A stretch of 28,972 nucleotides of DNA from an uncultured Microbacterium sp. (lineage in GTDB: Bacteria > Actinomycetota > Actinomycetes > Actinomycetales > Microbacteriaceae). The stretch spans positions 1 through 28,972 of the forward strand of contig CALKHM010000152.1 of assembly GCA_937988695.1 (NCBI GenBank), given 5' to 3'. The notes beneath the pieces are model-generated. The model was not told the origin of the DNA. It saw only the letters and a list, made by a program, of their open reading frames with translations, and did not search any database. This document shows, piece by piece, positions 13,833 to 21,691 of the stretch. Made by a program: the position numbers and the translations under genes. Every line of letters starts with the position of its first letter. Position 1 is the first letter of the stretch.

Positions 13833-15893
13833 GTGATCCCCACACCCTCTCCTCGCGAGGTCGTCGCGCCGCGCGGAGGCTCCGGGCCCGCGGGCTCGTC
13901 GCGCACGTTACGGGCGGCCGGACCCGCGCTCCTCGTGGCGGCCGCGCTCGTGGCGGTGCTGTGGGCGCTCGCGTACGGCGGCGGTGCGGCACCGCTGCCG
14001 CTGGGCGATCCCGGACCCGGCGTCCGGTGGGGGCTGCCCCTGGTGACCATGGTGGTGAACCTCACCGCGGCCGGGATGTGCGGGGCGCTCGTGATCGCCT
14101 TGTTCGCGCTGCGCGCTGACGAGAAGCCCTTCGAAGTGGCGTTGGGAGTGGCATCCGTCTCGGCGGCCGTCTTCACCGTCGCGTCGGCCGCGACGGGGTT
14201 CTTGACCTTCGTGCTCACGTTCAACCCGACGGTCGGTCTCGACAACACGTTCGGTGGGCAGCTGGGCACGTGGCTGACCACGACCGAGGCCGGCATCACC
14301 TGGCTGATCACGACGCTGGCAGGCGCCGTGCTCACGATCGCCGCGTTCGCCGTGCGGGGCTGGACGGCGACCCTGTTCGTCGCGGTGCTGGCGCTGGCGA
14401 GCCTGGTCCCGATGGGCACGCAAGGTCACTCCGGCTCGCTGGCGTCGCACAACATCGCGGTCACGGCCATGATCCTGCACATGATGGGCGCCGCCGTGTG
14501 GCTGGGCGGACTCGTGCTGCTGGTGATCGTGCGGCCGATGTTCGAGCGCGACCGGATGGCAGACGTCATCAGCCGGTATTCGTCGATTGCGATCGTCGCG
14601 TATGTCGTCGTCGCGGTCTCGGGCGTCGCCCGCGCACTGATCGGTCTGGGCGGGCTGAACGGCCTGTTCGACTCGGGCTATGGCACGCTCGTGCTGCTGA
14701 AGGCTGCCGCGCTTGTGCTGCTCGGGCTGCTGGGCGCCGTGTACCGCACCCGCCTGATCTTCCGGGTGCGGCAGGAAGGGGCATCCCGTCGCTTCTGGGG
14801 ATTCGTGGTCGTGGAGCTGGCGATCATGGGGATCGCCAGCGGGGTCGCGGTCGCGCTGGCCCGCACACCTCCGCCGGCCGGCGCCGAGGTGCCGCTGTCG
14901 GAGACGCCGGCGGAGATCCTCAGCGGGTCGCCGCTGCCGCCCGAGCTGACCGTCGCGCGCTGGTTCACCGAGTGGGACATCGATCTGCTGTGGGCCCTGG
15001 TGTGCGTGTTCGGGATCTTCTTCTACCTCGCCGGGGTGCGCCGACTGCGTCGCCGTGGTGACTCCTGGCCGGTCTACCGCACCGTGTTCTGGGTGCTCGG
15101 CCTCCTGCTGCTGGCGTGGGTCACCTGCGGACCGCTGAACGCCTACCAGGACTACCTGTTCAGCGTGCACATGCTCGGCCACATGCTCCTGACGATGGCG
15201 ATCCCGCTGCTGCTCGTGCCGGGGGCGCCGGTGACCCTCGCGCTGCGTGCGATCGAAAAGCGGCACGACGGCACCCGCGGTGCACGCGAGTGGATCATGT
15301 GGGCGGTGCACAGCCCGTTCGCGAAGATCATCACGAACCCGGTCGTGGCGGCGGTGATCTTCGCGGGCTCGCTGTGGGTGTTCTATTTCACCGACCTGCT
15401 GCGCTGGGCGATGTACGACCACCTCGGACACGAGTGGATGATCGCCCACTTCCTCATCTCGGGATACCTGTTCGTGCAGTCGTTGGTCGGCATCGACCCG
15501 GTGCCGTCACGGCTGCCGTATGCGCTGCGGCTGGTCGTGCTGATCCTCGTGATGGCCACGCACGCGTTCTTCGGCATCACGATCATGATGCAATCGGGGC
15601 TGATGGTCGCCGAATGGTTCGGTTCGATGGGACGCACCTGGGGGGCGACCCCGATGGCGGATCAGTATCTCGGCGGGGGGATCGCGTGGTCGGTCGGCGA
15701 GATCCCGACGCTGATCCTCGCGGTGATCGTGGGGATCCAGTGGGCATGGACCGACGAGCGGCTGCAGCGGCGTCGCGACCGGCACGCCGACCGCACCGGG
15801 GACGCGGAGCTCGCCGCATACAACGAGCGCCTCGCCGAGCTGGCCGAGCGCGACGCGCGTGCGGCCGAGCGCGATGCGCGCCTGAACCTGTAG
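13833..15893 (+). CDS. Fused CopD-type copper protein and CtaG-type cytochrome c oxidase assembly protein
   Basis: 686-residue membrane protein with about sixteen helices. The N-terminal half (about 1-350) resembles CopD/YcnJ copper-transport domains, with SLASHNIAVTAMILHMMGAAVWLGG carrying the family histidines (short blocks SHNIAV and LHMMGAAVWLGG). The C-terminal half (about 375-650) is a caa3-type CtaG domain with NAYQDYLFSVHMLGHMLL, PGAPVTLALRAI, YDHLGHEWMIAHFLISGY and MATHAFFGI. CtaG domains support copper delivery to cytochrome c oxidase. Such fusions are common in actinobacteria. The last 50 residues are charged and helical (repeated AERDARAAERDARL). The start is GTG 13833, near a -10. 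The gene is followed by a GC-rich gap and the second interspersed repeat. Confidence 0.9.
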   Translation: MIPTPSPREVVAPRGGSGPAGSSRTLRAAGPALLVAAALVAVLWALAYGGGAAPLPLGDPGPGVRWGLPLVTMVVNLTAAGMCGALVIALFALRADEKPFEVALGVASVSAAVFTVASAATGFLTFVLTFNPTVGLDNTFGGQLGTWLTTTEAGITWLITTLAGAVLTIAAFAVRGWTATLFVAVLALASLVPMGTQGHSGSLASHNIAVTAMILHMMGAAVWLGGLVLLVIVRPMFERDRMADVISRYSSIAIVAYVVVAVSGVARALIGLGGLNGLFDSGYGTLVLLKAAALVLLGLLGAVYRTRLIFRVRQEGASRRFWGFVVVELAIMGIASGVAVALARTPPPAGAEVPLSETPAEILSGSPLPPELTVARWFTEWDIDLLWALVCVFGIFFYLAGVRRLRRRGDSWPVYRTVFWVLGLLLLAWVTCGPLNAYQDYLFSVHMLGHMLLTMAIPLLLVPGAPVTLALRAIEKRHDGTRGAREWIMWAVHSPFAKIITNPVVAAVIFAGSLWVFYFTDLLRWAMYDHLGHEWMIAHFLISGYLFVQSLVGIDPVPSRLPYALRLVVLILVMATHAFFGITIMMQSGLMVAEWFGSMGRTWGATPMADQYLGGGIAWSVGEIPTLILAVIVGIQWAWTDERLQRRRDRHADRTGDAELAAYNERLAELAERDARAAERDARLNL

Positions 15894-15982
15894 CTCCCGC
15901 CGAGGCGCGGGCGCGGCGGTGGCGGTGCGTCGCGTGCGCCGCGGGCGTGCGGTGCGTCGCGGGCGCCGCCGGCGTGCGGTGC

Positions 15983-16065
15983 GGCGAATTCATGTGAAAT
16001 TGGCGAATGCACACCAAACCGCCGGCAGTTTGATGTGCACTCGCCGAATTCATGTGAATTTGGCG
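15983..16065 (+). repeat. Modular palindromic interspersed repeat, copy 2 (A-B-A arrangement)
   Basis: Module A at 15983-16005 (GGCGAATTCATGTG then AAATTGGCG) is followed by module B: AATGCACACCAAAC (16006-16019), an 8-nt spacer and GTTTGATGTGCACT (16028-16041). Instead of module C, a second A module follows at 16042-16065 (CGCCGAATTCATGTG then AATTTGGCG). It lies between the convergent CopD/CtaG gene and the 16108 gene. Confidence 0.9.
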
Positions 16066-16107
16066 CAGGGGCCGCGGGATGCCGCGTGGCGAAGCGGCGC
16101 GGGCGCG

Positions 16108-17313
16108 TCAGTCGGACCCGGGCTCGCTCACCCGGATCGAGGCGGTGCCGTCGAGGCCGATGTCGATCGTGCCCACCATCGTGAACGGCACGTCCTCGTC
16201 CACATGAGTGATCGACCCGTCGTAGATCGCCAGGATGTCGACGACGATGTGCGCCGTGCCCCCGGTCGGCGGGATCGCCCAGCCCTCTCCGTCGGGCACG
16301 ACGGTCACCTTCGGTGGCGTCTTGATCGACCACTGCGGAGGGTCGGCGATGCGATTGTTCACGACGTACCCGAACGGGCACCCGGTCGGCTGCAGCACCT
16401 GTTGCGTGGCGCACTGGTTGAGGAAGTCGTTGACCCGATCCTGCACGACCGAGACGAACTTGTCGGTGGGCTTGGTCTGCAACTGCACAGGAACGTTCTT
16501 CATCGGTGCATCGGAGAGCACCGCGACGCCCTGCGAATACGAGATCGTCGTGTCCACGCGCACGGAGTACAGGCCTGGCGAGAACACGAGCATCGGCACG
16601 GCCTTGGCCGGATCGACGGATGACCCGGCCGGGGCGACCTGCCGCTTGTCGAGTCGGAAGTTGTTGACCTGGAACGACATCGAACCGTGCACGGTCAGGT
16701 CCACCACGGCCAGAGGGCTGCGCGCGAAGCGCCAGGTCGGTATGAATCCCGCCCAGCCCTCCCGCCGCACCGAGAACGTGGTGGTCCCCGGATATCTGCC
16801 GGCCTTGTATGTCGCAGTGACCTCGGTGGTGGCGCCGGACGTGGTCTCGGAGATGATCCGCACATCGGTGAGCGTTGCCAGCGCCGCCTGCCGCAGGAGC
16901 GCGTCGGAGGCGTTCTCGGGGAGGCCAGCCGCCTGCAGAGCGGATCGGTCGATCGCGACGCCGGGGACCTCGAGCGCGTCGGCCGCGTGCCCGGTCGACA
17001 GCAGTGAGAGGTAGTGCTGTACGAACGCCGACGGGCTGTACAGCGCACGATACAAGAAGAAGCCGCCCACGCCCATGGCCGCCAGCAGCACGACGACCGC
17101 CAGCGAGATCGCGACGAGGTCGCGGGCGAGGCCGGTCGCGCGGAGCGGGATGCCGGGTGCGGCCGTTGTTGCTTGGCCGAGATCGTCCACGGTTGCGGGC
17201 GCCGCCTGGACGGTGCCGACCGGGGGCGCAGAAACGGTGTCGATCATGCTCGCCGAGGGCACGCTGGAGGAGGCGCCCTCGGGCGTCGATGCGTCCAGCG
17301 CCTCCCTCTCCAC
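16108..17313 (-). CDS. Single-pass membrane-anchored protein with large extracytoplasmic domain, unknown function
   Basis: 401 residues: a low-complexity cytoplasmic N-terminus (about 1-60, rich in Ala, Pro, Thr and Ser), one transmembrane helix (about 66-92, LVAISLAVVVLLAAMGVGGFF), and an extracytoplasmic domain of about 310 residues rich in beta strands. Two cysteines (in FLNQCATQQ and PTGCPFGY) are well placed for a disulfide. The first 100 residues after the helix (SAFVQHYLSLLSTGHAADAL) resemble the DUF4878/NTF2-like folds of Gram-positive surface proteins, but I cannot name the family with confidence. The GTG start is supported by a leaderless promoter at 17320-17325. It is divergent from the helicase gene. 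Confidence 0.85.
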   Translation of the reverse strand: MEREALDASTPEGASSSVPSASMIDTVSAPPVGTVQAAPATVDDLGQATTAAPGIPLRATGLARDLVAISLAVVVLLAAMGVGGFFLYRALYSPSAFVQHYLSLLSTGHAADALEVPGVAIDRSALQAAGLPENASDALLRQAALATLTDVRIISETTSGATTEVTATYKAGRYPGTTTFSVRREGWAGFIPTWRFARSPLAVVDLTVHGSMSFQVNNFRLDKRQVAPAGSSVDPAKAVPMLVFSPGLYSVRVDTTISYSQGVAVLSDAPMKNVPVQLQTKPTDKFVSVVQDRVNDFLNQCATQQVLQPTGCPFGYVVNNRIADPPQWSIKTPPKVTVVPDGEGWAIPPTGGTAHIVVDILAIYDGSITHVDEDVPFTMVGTIDIGLDGTASIRVSEPGSD

Positions 17314-17319
17314 GGATCC

Positions 17320-17325
17320 AGTCTA
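17320..17325 (-). promoter_or_regulatory. -10 element TAGACT of a leaderless promoter (16108 gene)
   Basis: On the minus strand TAGACT is followed by GGATCC and then the GTG start at 17313, a 6-nt spacing. Confidence 0.6.
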
Positions 17326-17456
17326 AGAAAACGCTGGGGGGTGAGCCTGGGGAATGTCGCAGAACGACGGCGGGCGTGTGATCGCGCGCCGCGCGTCGGT
17401 GGCTGCCGCACGGCGACGCCTGTGGAATGTCGGCCAGTCCGAGGCATCCGTCCGCC

Positions 17457-17462
17457 TACGAT
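17457..17462 (+). promoter_or_regulatory. -10 element TACGAT of a leaderless promoter (helicase gene)
   Basis: TACGAT is followed by GGATCG and then the GTG start at 17469, a 6-nt spacing. The same GGATC spacer occurs at the divergent 17313 start. Confidence 0.6.
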
Positions 17463-17468
17463 GGATCG

Positions 17469-18827
17469 GTGAGCATCCCCGCCCTGTCCGCCGAGCAGGA
17501 GGAGGTGTTCCGCCTCATCGAGGACACCCGTGACCACGTCTTCGTCACGGGCCGGGCCGGTACCGGAAAGTCGACGCTGCTGCAGCATCTCGCCTGGAAC
17601 ACGCAGAAGCAGGTCGCCGTGTGCGCGCCCACCGGAGTGGCGGCGCTGAATGTCGAGGGGCAGACGATCCACTCCCTGTTCCGGCTGCCGATCGGGCTGA
17701 TCGGCACGAAGGACGAGCCGCAGTCCGACGCCACCCGCAAGCTGCTCAACGCGATCGACACGCTCGTCATCGACGAGATCTCGATGGTCAACGCCGACCT
17801 GATGGATGCCGTCGACCGGGCTCTGCGGACCGCACGCGGTCGTCGCGCCGAGCCGTTCGGCGGAGTGCAGGTGGTGATGTTCGGCGATCCGTACCAGCTG
17901 GCGCCCGTGCCGCCGCGCGGCGACGAGCTGCGCTATGTGAACGACCATTACCGGTCGTTCTGGTTCTTCGATGCGCACGTGTGGGCCGGCGAGACTCCGG
18001 ATGCCGCGGGCCTGCTGGACCTCGGCAGGCACGGTGCCGAGCTGCACATCCGCGAACTGCACGACATCCACCGCCAATCCGATCCGGGCTTCAAGGCGAT
18101 GCTCAACGCGGTGCGCCATGGACAGGTGACGGCCGACATCGCCAAGGTGCTCAACGACACCGGTGCGCGTCGTCCTCCCGAGCCGTCCGGCGACGAGCCG
18201 CCGATCATCACCCTTGCGACGCGGAACGATCGGGTCAACGCCATCAACCAGCGGCATCTGAATGCGCTGCCCGGCCGCGCGCAGACCGCGATGGCCGAGA
18301 TCAACGGCGACTTCGGTCGCGGCGACGCGTATCCTGCCGATGTCGAACTGCAGCTGAAGATCGGCGCGCAGGTGATGTTCCTGCGCAACGACATCGCTTC
18401 GCGAGGCGAGCCGCCGCGATGGGTGAACGGCTCGATCGGCACGGTCACGCGCATCGCCGGTGACACGGTTCGGGTCGAGATCGACGGCGAAGAGCACGAC
18501 GTCGAGCCGACCGTCTGGGAGAAGTTCCGCTACGCGTACGATCCGGCAACCAAGGCGCTCTCACGCGACATCGCGGCCGAGTTCACGCAGTTCCCGCTAC
18601 GGCTGGCCTGGGCTGTGACGATCCACAAGTCGCAGGGCAAGACGTACGATCGCGCGATCATCGACCTCGGCTCGGGTGCCTTCGCCCCGGGGCAGACGTA
18701 TGTCGCGCTGTCGCGGCTGACCGCGTTGGACGGCCTGTATCTCACCCGCCCGCTGCGCCCCCGCGACATCCAGGTCGATCCGGATGTGCAGCGGTTCATG
18801 GCAGGCGCTCGGCTGCCCGCATCCTGA
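17469..18827 (+). CDS. PIF1/RecD-like superfamily 1 DNA helicase
   Basis: 452-residue ATP-dependent helicase. Walker A is GRAGTGKST (residues 28-36), motif II is DTLVIDEISMV, motif III GDPYQLAPV. The C-terminal RecA domain ends with the motif V/VI blocks AWAVTIHKSQGKTYDRAI and YVALSRLTALDGLYLTRP. This is the compact stand-alone PIF1-like form without accessory domains. Such enzymes unwind 5'-tailed DNA and can resolve G-quadruplexes or recombination intermediates; the physiological role here is open. GTG 17469 is chosen because a -10 element lies 6 nt upstream and Walker A then falls at the usual depth; an upstream in-frame start at 17427 would add 14 residues that precede the promoter. Confidence 0.9.
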   Translation: MSIPALSAEQEEVFRLIEDTRDHVFVTGRAGTGKSTLLQHLAWNTQKQVAVCAPTGVAALNVEGQTIHSLFRLPIGLIGTKDEPQSDATRKLLNAIDTLVIDEISMVNADLMDAVDRALRTARGRRAEPFGGVQVVMFGDPYQLAPVPPRGDELRYVNDHYRSFWFFDAHVWAGETPDAAGLLDLGRHGAELHIRELHDIHRQSDPGFKAMLNAVRHGQVTADIAKVLNDTGARRPPEPSGDEPPIITLATRNDRVNAINQRHLNALPGRAQTAMAEINGDFGRGDAYPADVELQLKIGAQVMFLRNDIASRGEPPRWVNGSIGTVTRIAGDTVRVEIDGEEHDVEPTVWEKFRYAYDPATKALSRDIAAEFTQFPLRLAWAVTIHKSQGKTYDRAIIDLGSGAFAPGQTYVALSRLTALDGLYLTRPLRPRDIQVDPDVQRFMAGARLPAS

Positions 18828-18884
18828 CGCCCTTCGGCGGGGCGGCTCCACTCCGGTCGGCACGTGCGTCGCGCGCCCTCCTAC

Positions 18885-18966
18885 GGCGAATTCATATGAA
18901 TTTGGCGAATGCACATCAAACCGTCGCCAGTTTGGTGTGCATTCGGCGGTTTGATGTACATTCGCG
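18885..18966 (+). repeat. Modular palindromic interspersed repeat, copy 3 (A-B-C arrangement)
   Basis: Module A 18885-18907 (core AATTCATATGAATT, a perfect palindrome), module B arms AATGCACATCAAAC (18908-18921) and GTTTGGTGTGCATT (18930-18943) with an 8-nt spacer, then CGGCG and module C GTTTGATGTACATTCGCG (18949-18966), identical to module C of copy 1. It lies between the convergent helicase and heme oxygenase genes. Confidence 0.9.
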
Positions 18967-19040
18967 GGCCCGGCCCGCACCGCCCCCCTCGCGGCGCCGG
19001 CCTCGCCCAGACGCGCCCCGGCCGCTTCGCGGCGCCCAGC

Positions 19041-19213
19041 GCCCCGCCGAGCGCGAGTGCCCCGTCGAGCGCCAGCGCTCGCCCGCTTCGCGGCGCCCCG
19101 CCCCCGAGCGCGAGCGTCCCCGTCGAGCGCCAGCGCCCCCGTCGAGCGCGAGCGTCCCCGCCCCCCAGCGCGAGCGTCCCCGCCGAGCGCGAGTGCCCCG
19201 TCCCCGTGTGAGT
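19041..19213. repeat. Degenerate GC-rich minisatellite, about nine units of 18-22 bp
   Basis: Successive units begin at 19041, 19059, 19077, 19095, 19116, 19135, 19154, 19176 and 19195, most fitting the pattern [GC]yCCCGtCGAGCGCgAGy. The third unit is most diverged. It occupies most of the gap between the helicase and heme oxygenase genes; I see no coding potential in it. Confidence 0.75.
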
Positions 19214-19260
19214 GCCCCGCCGAACGATCCCGCCAGAGTCCCGACCGGCCCGCGCCCGAC

Positions 19261-19908
19261 TCAGGCCGCGCGCCTGGCCCGCGCCAGATCCTCGAACAGC
19301 TCGGTGTTGAAGCGGTAGGCCAGCAGCACCTCGTCGATCACGCGCTCGCGTTCGACATCGTCCCAGAGCGCGGCATCCAGCTGCTCGCGGTACACGTTCT
19401 TGAAGTCCGCGGGGTCGGCGATGTCGGCGAAGATGTAGAACCCGATGCCGTTGGTCTCGAAGCCGAACTGCCGCTTCATGATCCTGCCGATGTGGAGCCC
19501 ACCGGACAGATCTCCGAGGTATCGCGTGTAGTGGTGAGCGACGAATCCGCCCGCCCACACGGCACCGACCTGCGAGATCCGCTCGACGTAACGGCGCGTG
19601 CTCGGCAGCGGCTCGATGCGATCGCGCCAGTCCGGCCCGATGAGGAACTCCAAGTCGGCCTCCAGCGCCGGGAGCCGGGTGAGGCGATCGCTGATGAACG
19701 GAGCCGCAATCGGATCCCGCCGCATTCTCTCGGCTGCTGCCTCCAGCGCCGCATAGATGTACCAGTGCTGGACGACGAGGGCGACGTAGTCCTCGCGGGT
19801 GCCCTGGCCGCGCAGCAGGTCGGCCATGAAGCCGGAGTGCTCGCTTCCGGAGTGGGCGGCACCGGAACGTTCGCGCAGGGCCGTCGAGAAGGGGATCGGC
19901 TCGGACAT
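19261..19908 (-). CDS. hmuO: Heme oxygenase, HmuO family
   Basis: 215-residue biliverdin-producing heme oxygenase that releases iron, CO and biliverdin from heme in the cytoplasm. The proximal heme ligand candidate is His19 (SGAAHSGSEH), and the distal-helix motif YLGDLSGG is present with GDLSGG at 132-137. The C-terminal helix FKNVYREQLDAA also fits. Length equals that of Corynebacterium HmuO. ATG 19908 is supported by a -10 6 nt upstream with an iron-box-like palindrome over the -35 (19915-19943). A DUF2470 gene precedes it on the same strand. Iron-starvation control by a DtxR/IdeR-type repressor is the likely regulation. Confidence 0.95.
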   Translation of the reverse strand: MSEPIPFSTALRERSGAAHSGSEHSGFMADLLRGQGTREDYVALVVQHWYIYAALEAAAERMRRDPIAAPFISDRLTRLPALEADLEFLIGPDWRDRIEPLPSTRRYVERISQVGAVWAGGFVAHHYTRYLGDLSGGLHIGRIMKRQFGFETNGIGFYIFADIADPADFKNVYREQLDAALWDDVERERVIDEVLLAYRFNTELFEDLARARRAA

Positions 19909-19914
19909 ACCTTC

Positions 19915-19943
19915 ATTGTAGCTGAAGATAAGGCATGCCTAAC
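19915..19943 (-). promoter_or_regulatory. Leaderless hmuO promoter with a DtxR/IdeR-type iron box
   Basis: On the minus strand TACAAT (19915-19920) lies 6 nt before the ATG. TTAGGCATGCCTTA (19929-19942) surrounds a perfect AGGCATGCCT palindrome and resembles the TTAGGCTAGCCTAA core recognised by DtxR/IdeR. It covers the -35 region (expected at 19938-19943), the usual position for iron-dependent repression. Confidence 0.7.
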
Positions 19944-19970
19944 CAATCTCTTTACCGACCGGAGCGACGC

Positions 19971-20276
19971 TCAGTGCACGCGAGGTGCGATGCCCAGCCG
20001 TGCGCACGCCTCGCGATAGACGAGCACGACGGCCTTGCGCACCGCCGGACGCTCGGAGATGGCACCCCCGGGCCATGGGACCCGCACGGTCGTGGTCGTG
20101 GCATCCGGCGCCCTGGCCTCCCAACGGCCGGCCTCGCCGTCGAGCCCGACCATGCGCGCCGTCACCGCATCGGGCCGTCCGAACGCACGGACGATCAGCA
20201 GATTGTCGTCGGCGTGGTCGTCGTTCATGTGACGCAGGATCGCAGTGACGGCATCGGCGTCGAAGTCGTGAGGCAT
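19971..20276 (-). CDS. DUF2470 protein, probable heme/iron utilisation accessory
   Basis: 101-residue protein that is almost entirely a DUF2470 domain (AVTAILRHMNDDHADDNLLIVRAF at the N-terminus, given here as the block MNDDHADDNL; C-terminal RKAVVLVYREACARLG). This domain occurs at the C-terminus of HugZ-like and pyridoxamine-oxidase-like heme utilisation proteins, and as a stand-alone protein beside heme oxygenases. The MNDDHADDN block contains the family's conserved His. It precedes hmuO by 62 bp on the same strand, so co-transcription is possible in addition to hmuO's own promoter. The exact biochemical role is unknown; binding of heme or a flavin partner is an inference. Confidence 0.88.
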   Translation of the reverse strand: MPHDFDADAVTAILRHMNDDHADDNLLIVRAFGRPDAVTARMVGLDGEAGRWEARAPDATTTTVRVPWPGGAISERPAVRKAVVLVYREACARLGIAPRVH

Positions 20277-20282
20277 GCGTCA

Positions 20283-20288
20283 AGCGTA
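20283..20288 (-). promoter_or_regulatory. -10 element TACGCT of a leaderless promoter (DUF2470 gene)
   Basis: On the minus strand TACGCT is followed by TGACGC and then the ATG at 20276, a 6-nt spacing. No iron box is obvious here. Confidence 0.6.
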
Positions 20289-20377
20289 CGAAACCCTGGG
20301 AAACGTGCCCTGGACGCAGGCTCGGAGCATTCCGCCGCGTGTGTTTGAATGCTTATGCGCGATCTTCGGGGGTGAGG

Positions 20378-21691
20378 ATGCCGGTACGCACCAGAATCGG
20401 ACGCGCCGCTGCGGCGGCGGCCTGCGCACTGGCGCTCGCCCTGGGGGCGGTGGGATGCTCGAGCGACACCGCGGTCCCCGGCCTGGCCTCGCTCGCTCCG
20501 AGCGCGCACCTGCCGAACGACACGCAGAAGCAGTTGCAGAGCGCGGTCGACAACGCCCTGAGTGCGACCGGAGCGTCGGGTGCCATCGTCGGGGTATGGG
20601 TGCCCTGGAGCGGCAGCTGGGTGACCGGTGTCGGCACGGTGGCACCGGGCAGCAAGACGCCCGTCGACGCCGACATGACGTTCCGCGCAGGACCGGTCAC
20701 GCGCGCGATGACGTGCGATGCGCTGTACGAGCTGGCAGCGGCCGGCACCGTGCATCTCGACGACCCGATCACCGACTACATCGGCGGGATGCCGAAGTAC
20801 AGCGACATCACACTGCACGAGCTCTGCGACGGAACGAGCGGACTGGGCTCGTACGGCGCCATGCTCAGCGGGCAGTCGCTGTCTACGCCCAACCGGCAGT
20901 GGGACGCTCGCGAGCTCGTCGGGTACGGGGTCGGACAGGTCAACGGCGACGTCGCGCCGGGCAACGCCTATCGGGACTCCGACGCCGGCTATGTGCTCCT
21001 AGGGCTCGCGCTCGAACGTGCGAGCGGTCAGACCGCGCAGCAGCTGCTGCAGCAGCGGGTGTTCGGCCCGCTGGGTCTGTCGCGCACGACGCTGCCGGGC
21101 GCCACAGCGGCCGAGCCCACGGTCGACGGGTCCACGCCGTTGCGCGGCTTCTACTTTCTGAAGAAGGAGTCGGGCTCGTACGCCTGTGACAAGCCGGTCG
21201 AGATCACCGAGCAGTCCGCCAGCTACGGTTTCACCGATTCCGGTGTCGTCACCGACATCCGTGACCTCGCTGTGTATGCGCGGGCGCTGGCATCCGGCGC
21301 ACTCGTGAAGGACAAGAACAGGTTCGCCCAAGCGCTGCCGGCGACGGCGAATGCGCCGAGCTGGTTCACCACCCGTGGCGGAGCCGTGCAAGCCGGCCCG
21401 TTGATCGGCGAGTACGGCTCTACCCGCGGATACCTGACGGCGGCGTTCTCCGATCCCGACAGCGGGCTGACCGTCGCCGTCGTGTTGAACAACTCGTCCG
21501 CCGGACGCAACGCCATCGTCGACCTCGCCCGGGAGCTGGCCGCAATCGCCGCGAGCACGCCTGCCACAAGTGGGAAGCAGGCGGCCGCCGTCGGCCTGCC
21601 CTGGACTGCTGCGCAGTTCCACGACGCGATCAGCGGGTCGGCGACCTGTCCTCCGGCGACGACCGCGACGAAGGCTCCGGCGAAGAAGTGA
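20378..21691 (+). CDS. Lipoprotein of the serine beta-lactamase/PBP fold lacking catalytic residues
   Basis: 437-residue lipoprotein (signal peptide with AVGC lipobox, Cys27) whose body aligns with the PF00144 beta-lactamase family: DADMTFRAGPVTRAMTC, HLDDPITDYIGGMP, ITLHELCDGTSGL, AGYVLLGLALERASGQ, VFGPLGLSRT and AVVLNNSS. The catalytic SXXK tetrad is replaced by Pro106-Val-Thr-Arg109 (normally SVTK), so both nucleophile and general-base Lys are missing. The YXN region reads YRDSDAGY, and no KTG/HTG-like triad is evident before GYLTAAF. It should therefore be a binding or scaffolding pseudoenzyme. GTG 20372 is an alternative start. Its stop overlaps the EamA gene (GTGA). Confidence 0.85.
   Translation: MPVRTRIGRAAAAAACALALALGAVGCSSDTAVPGLASLAPSAHLPNDTQKQLQSAVDNALSATGASGAIVGVWVPWSGSWVTGVGTVAPGSKTPVDADMTFRAGPVTRAMTCDALYELAAAGTVHLDDPITDYIGGMPKYSDITLHELCDGTSGLGSYGAMLSGQSLSTPNRQWDARELVGYGVGQVNGDVAPGNAYRDSDAGYVLLGLALERASGQTAQQLLQQRVFGPLGLSRTTLPGATAAEPTVDGSTPLRGFYFLKKESGSYACDKPVEITEQSASYGFTDSGVVTDIRDLAVYARALASGALVKDKNRFAQALPATANAPSWFTTRGGAVQAGPLIGEYGSTRGYLTAAFSDPDSGLTVAVVLNNSSAGRNAIVDLARELAAIAASTPATSGKQAAAVGLPWTAAQFHDAISGSATCPPATTATKAPAKK

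Noticed and set aside
10694..18966. CRISPR array from the three repeats
   Set aside because: The copies are kilobases apart, with no regular spacers and no cas genes nearby.
19057..20019. Plus-strand frame through the minisatellite and opposite hmuO
   Set aside because: The translation is a low-complexity RASPSSASAPVE pattern from the repeats, then a shadow of hmuO.
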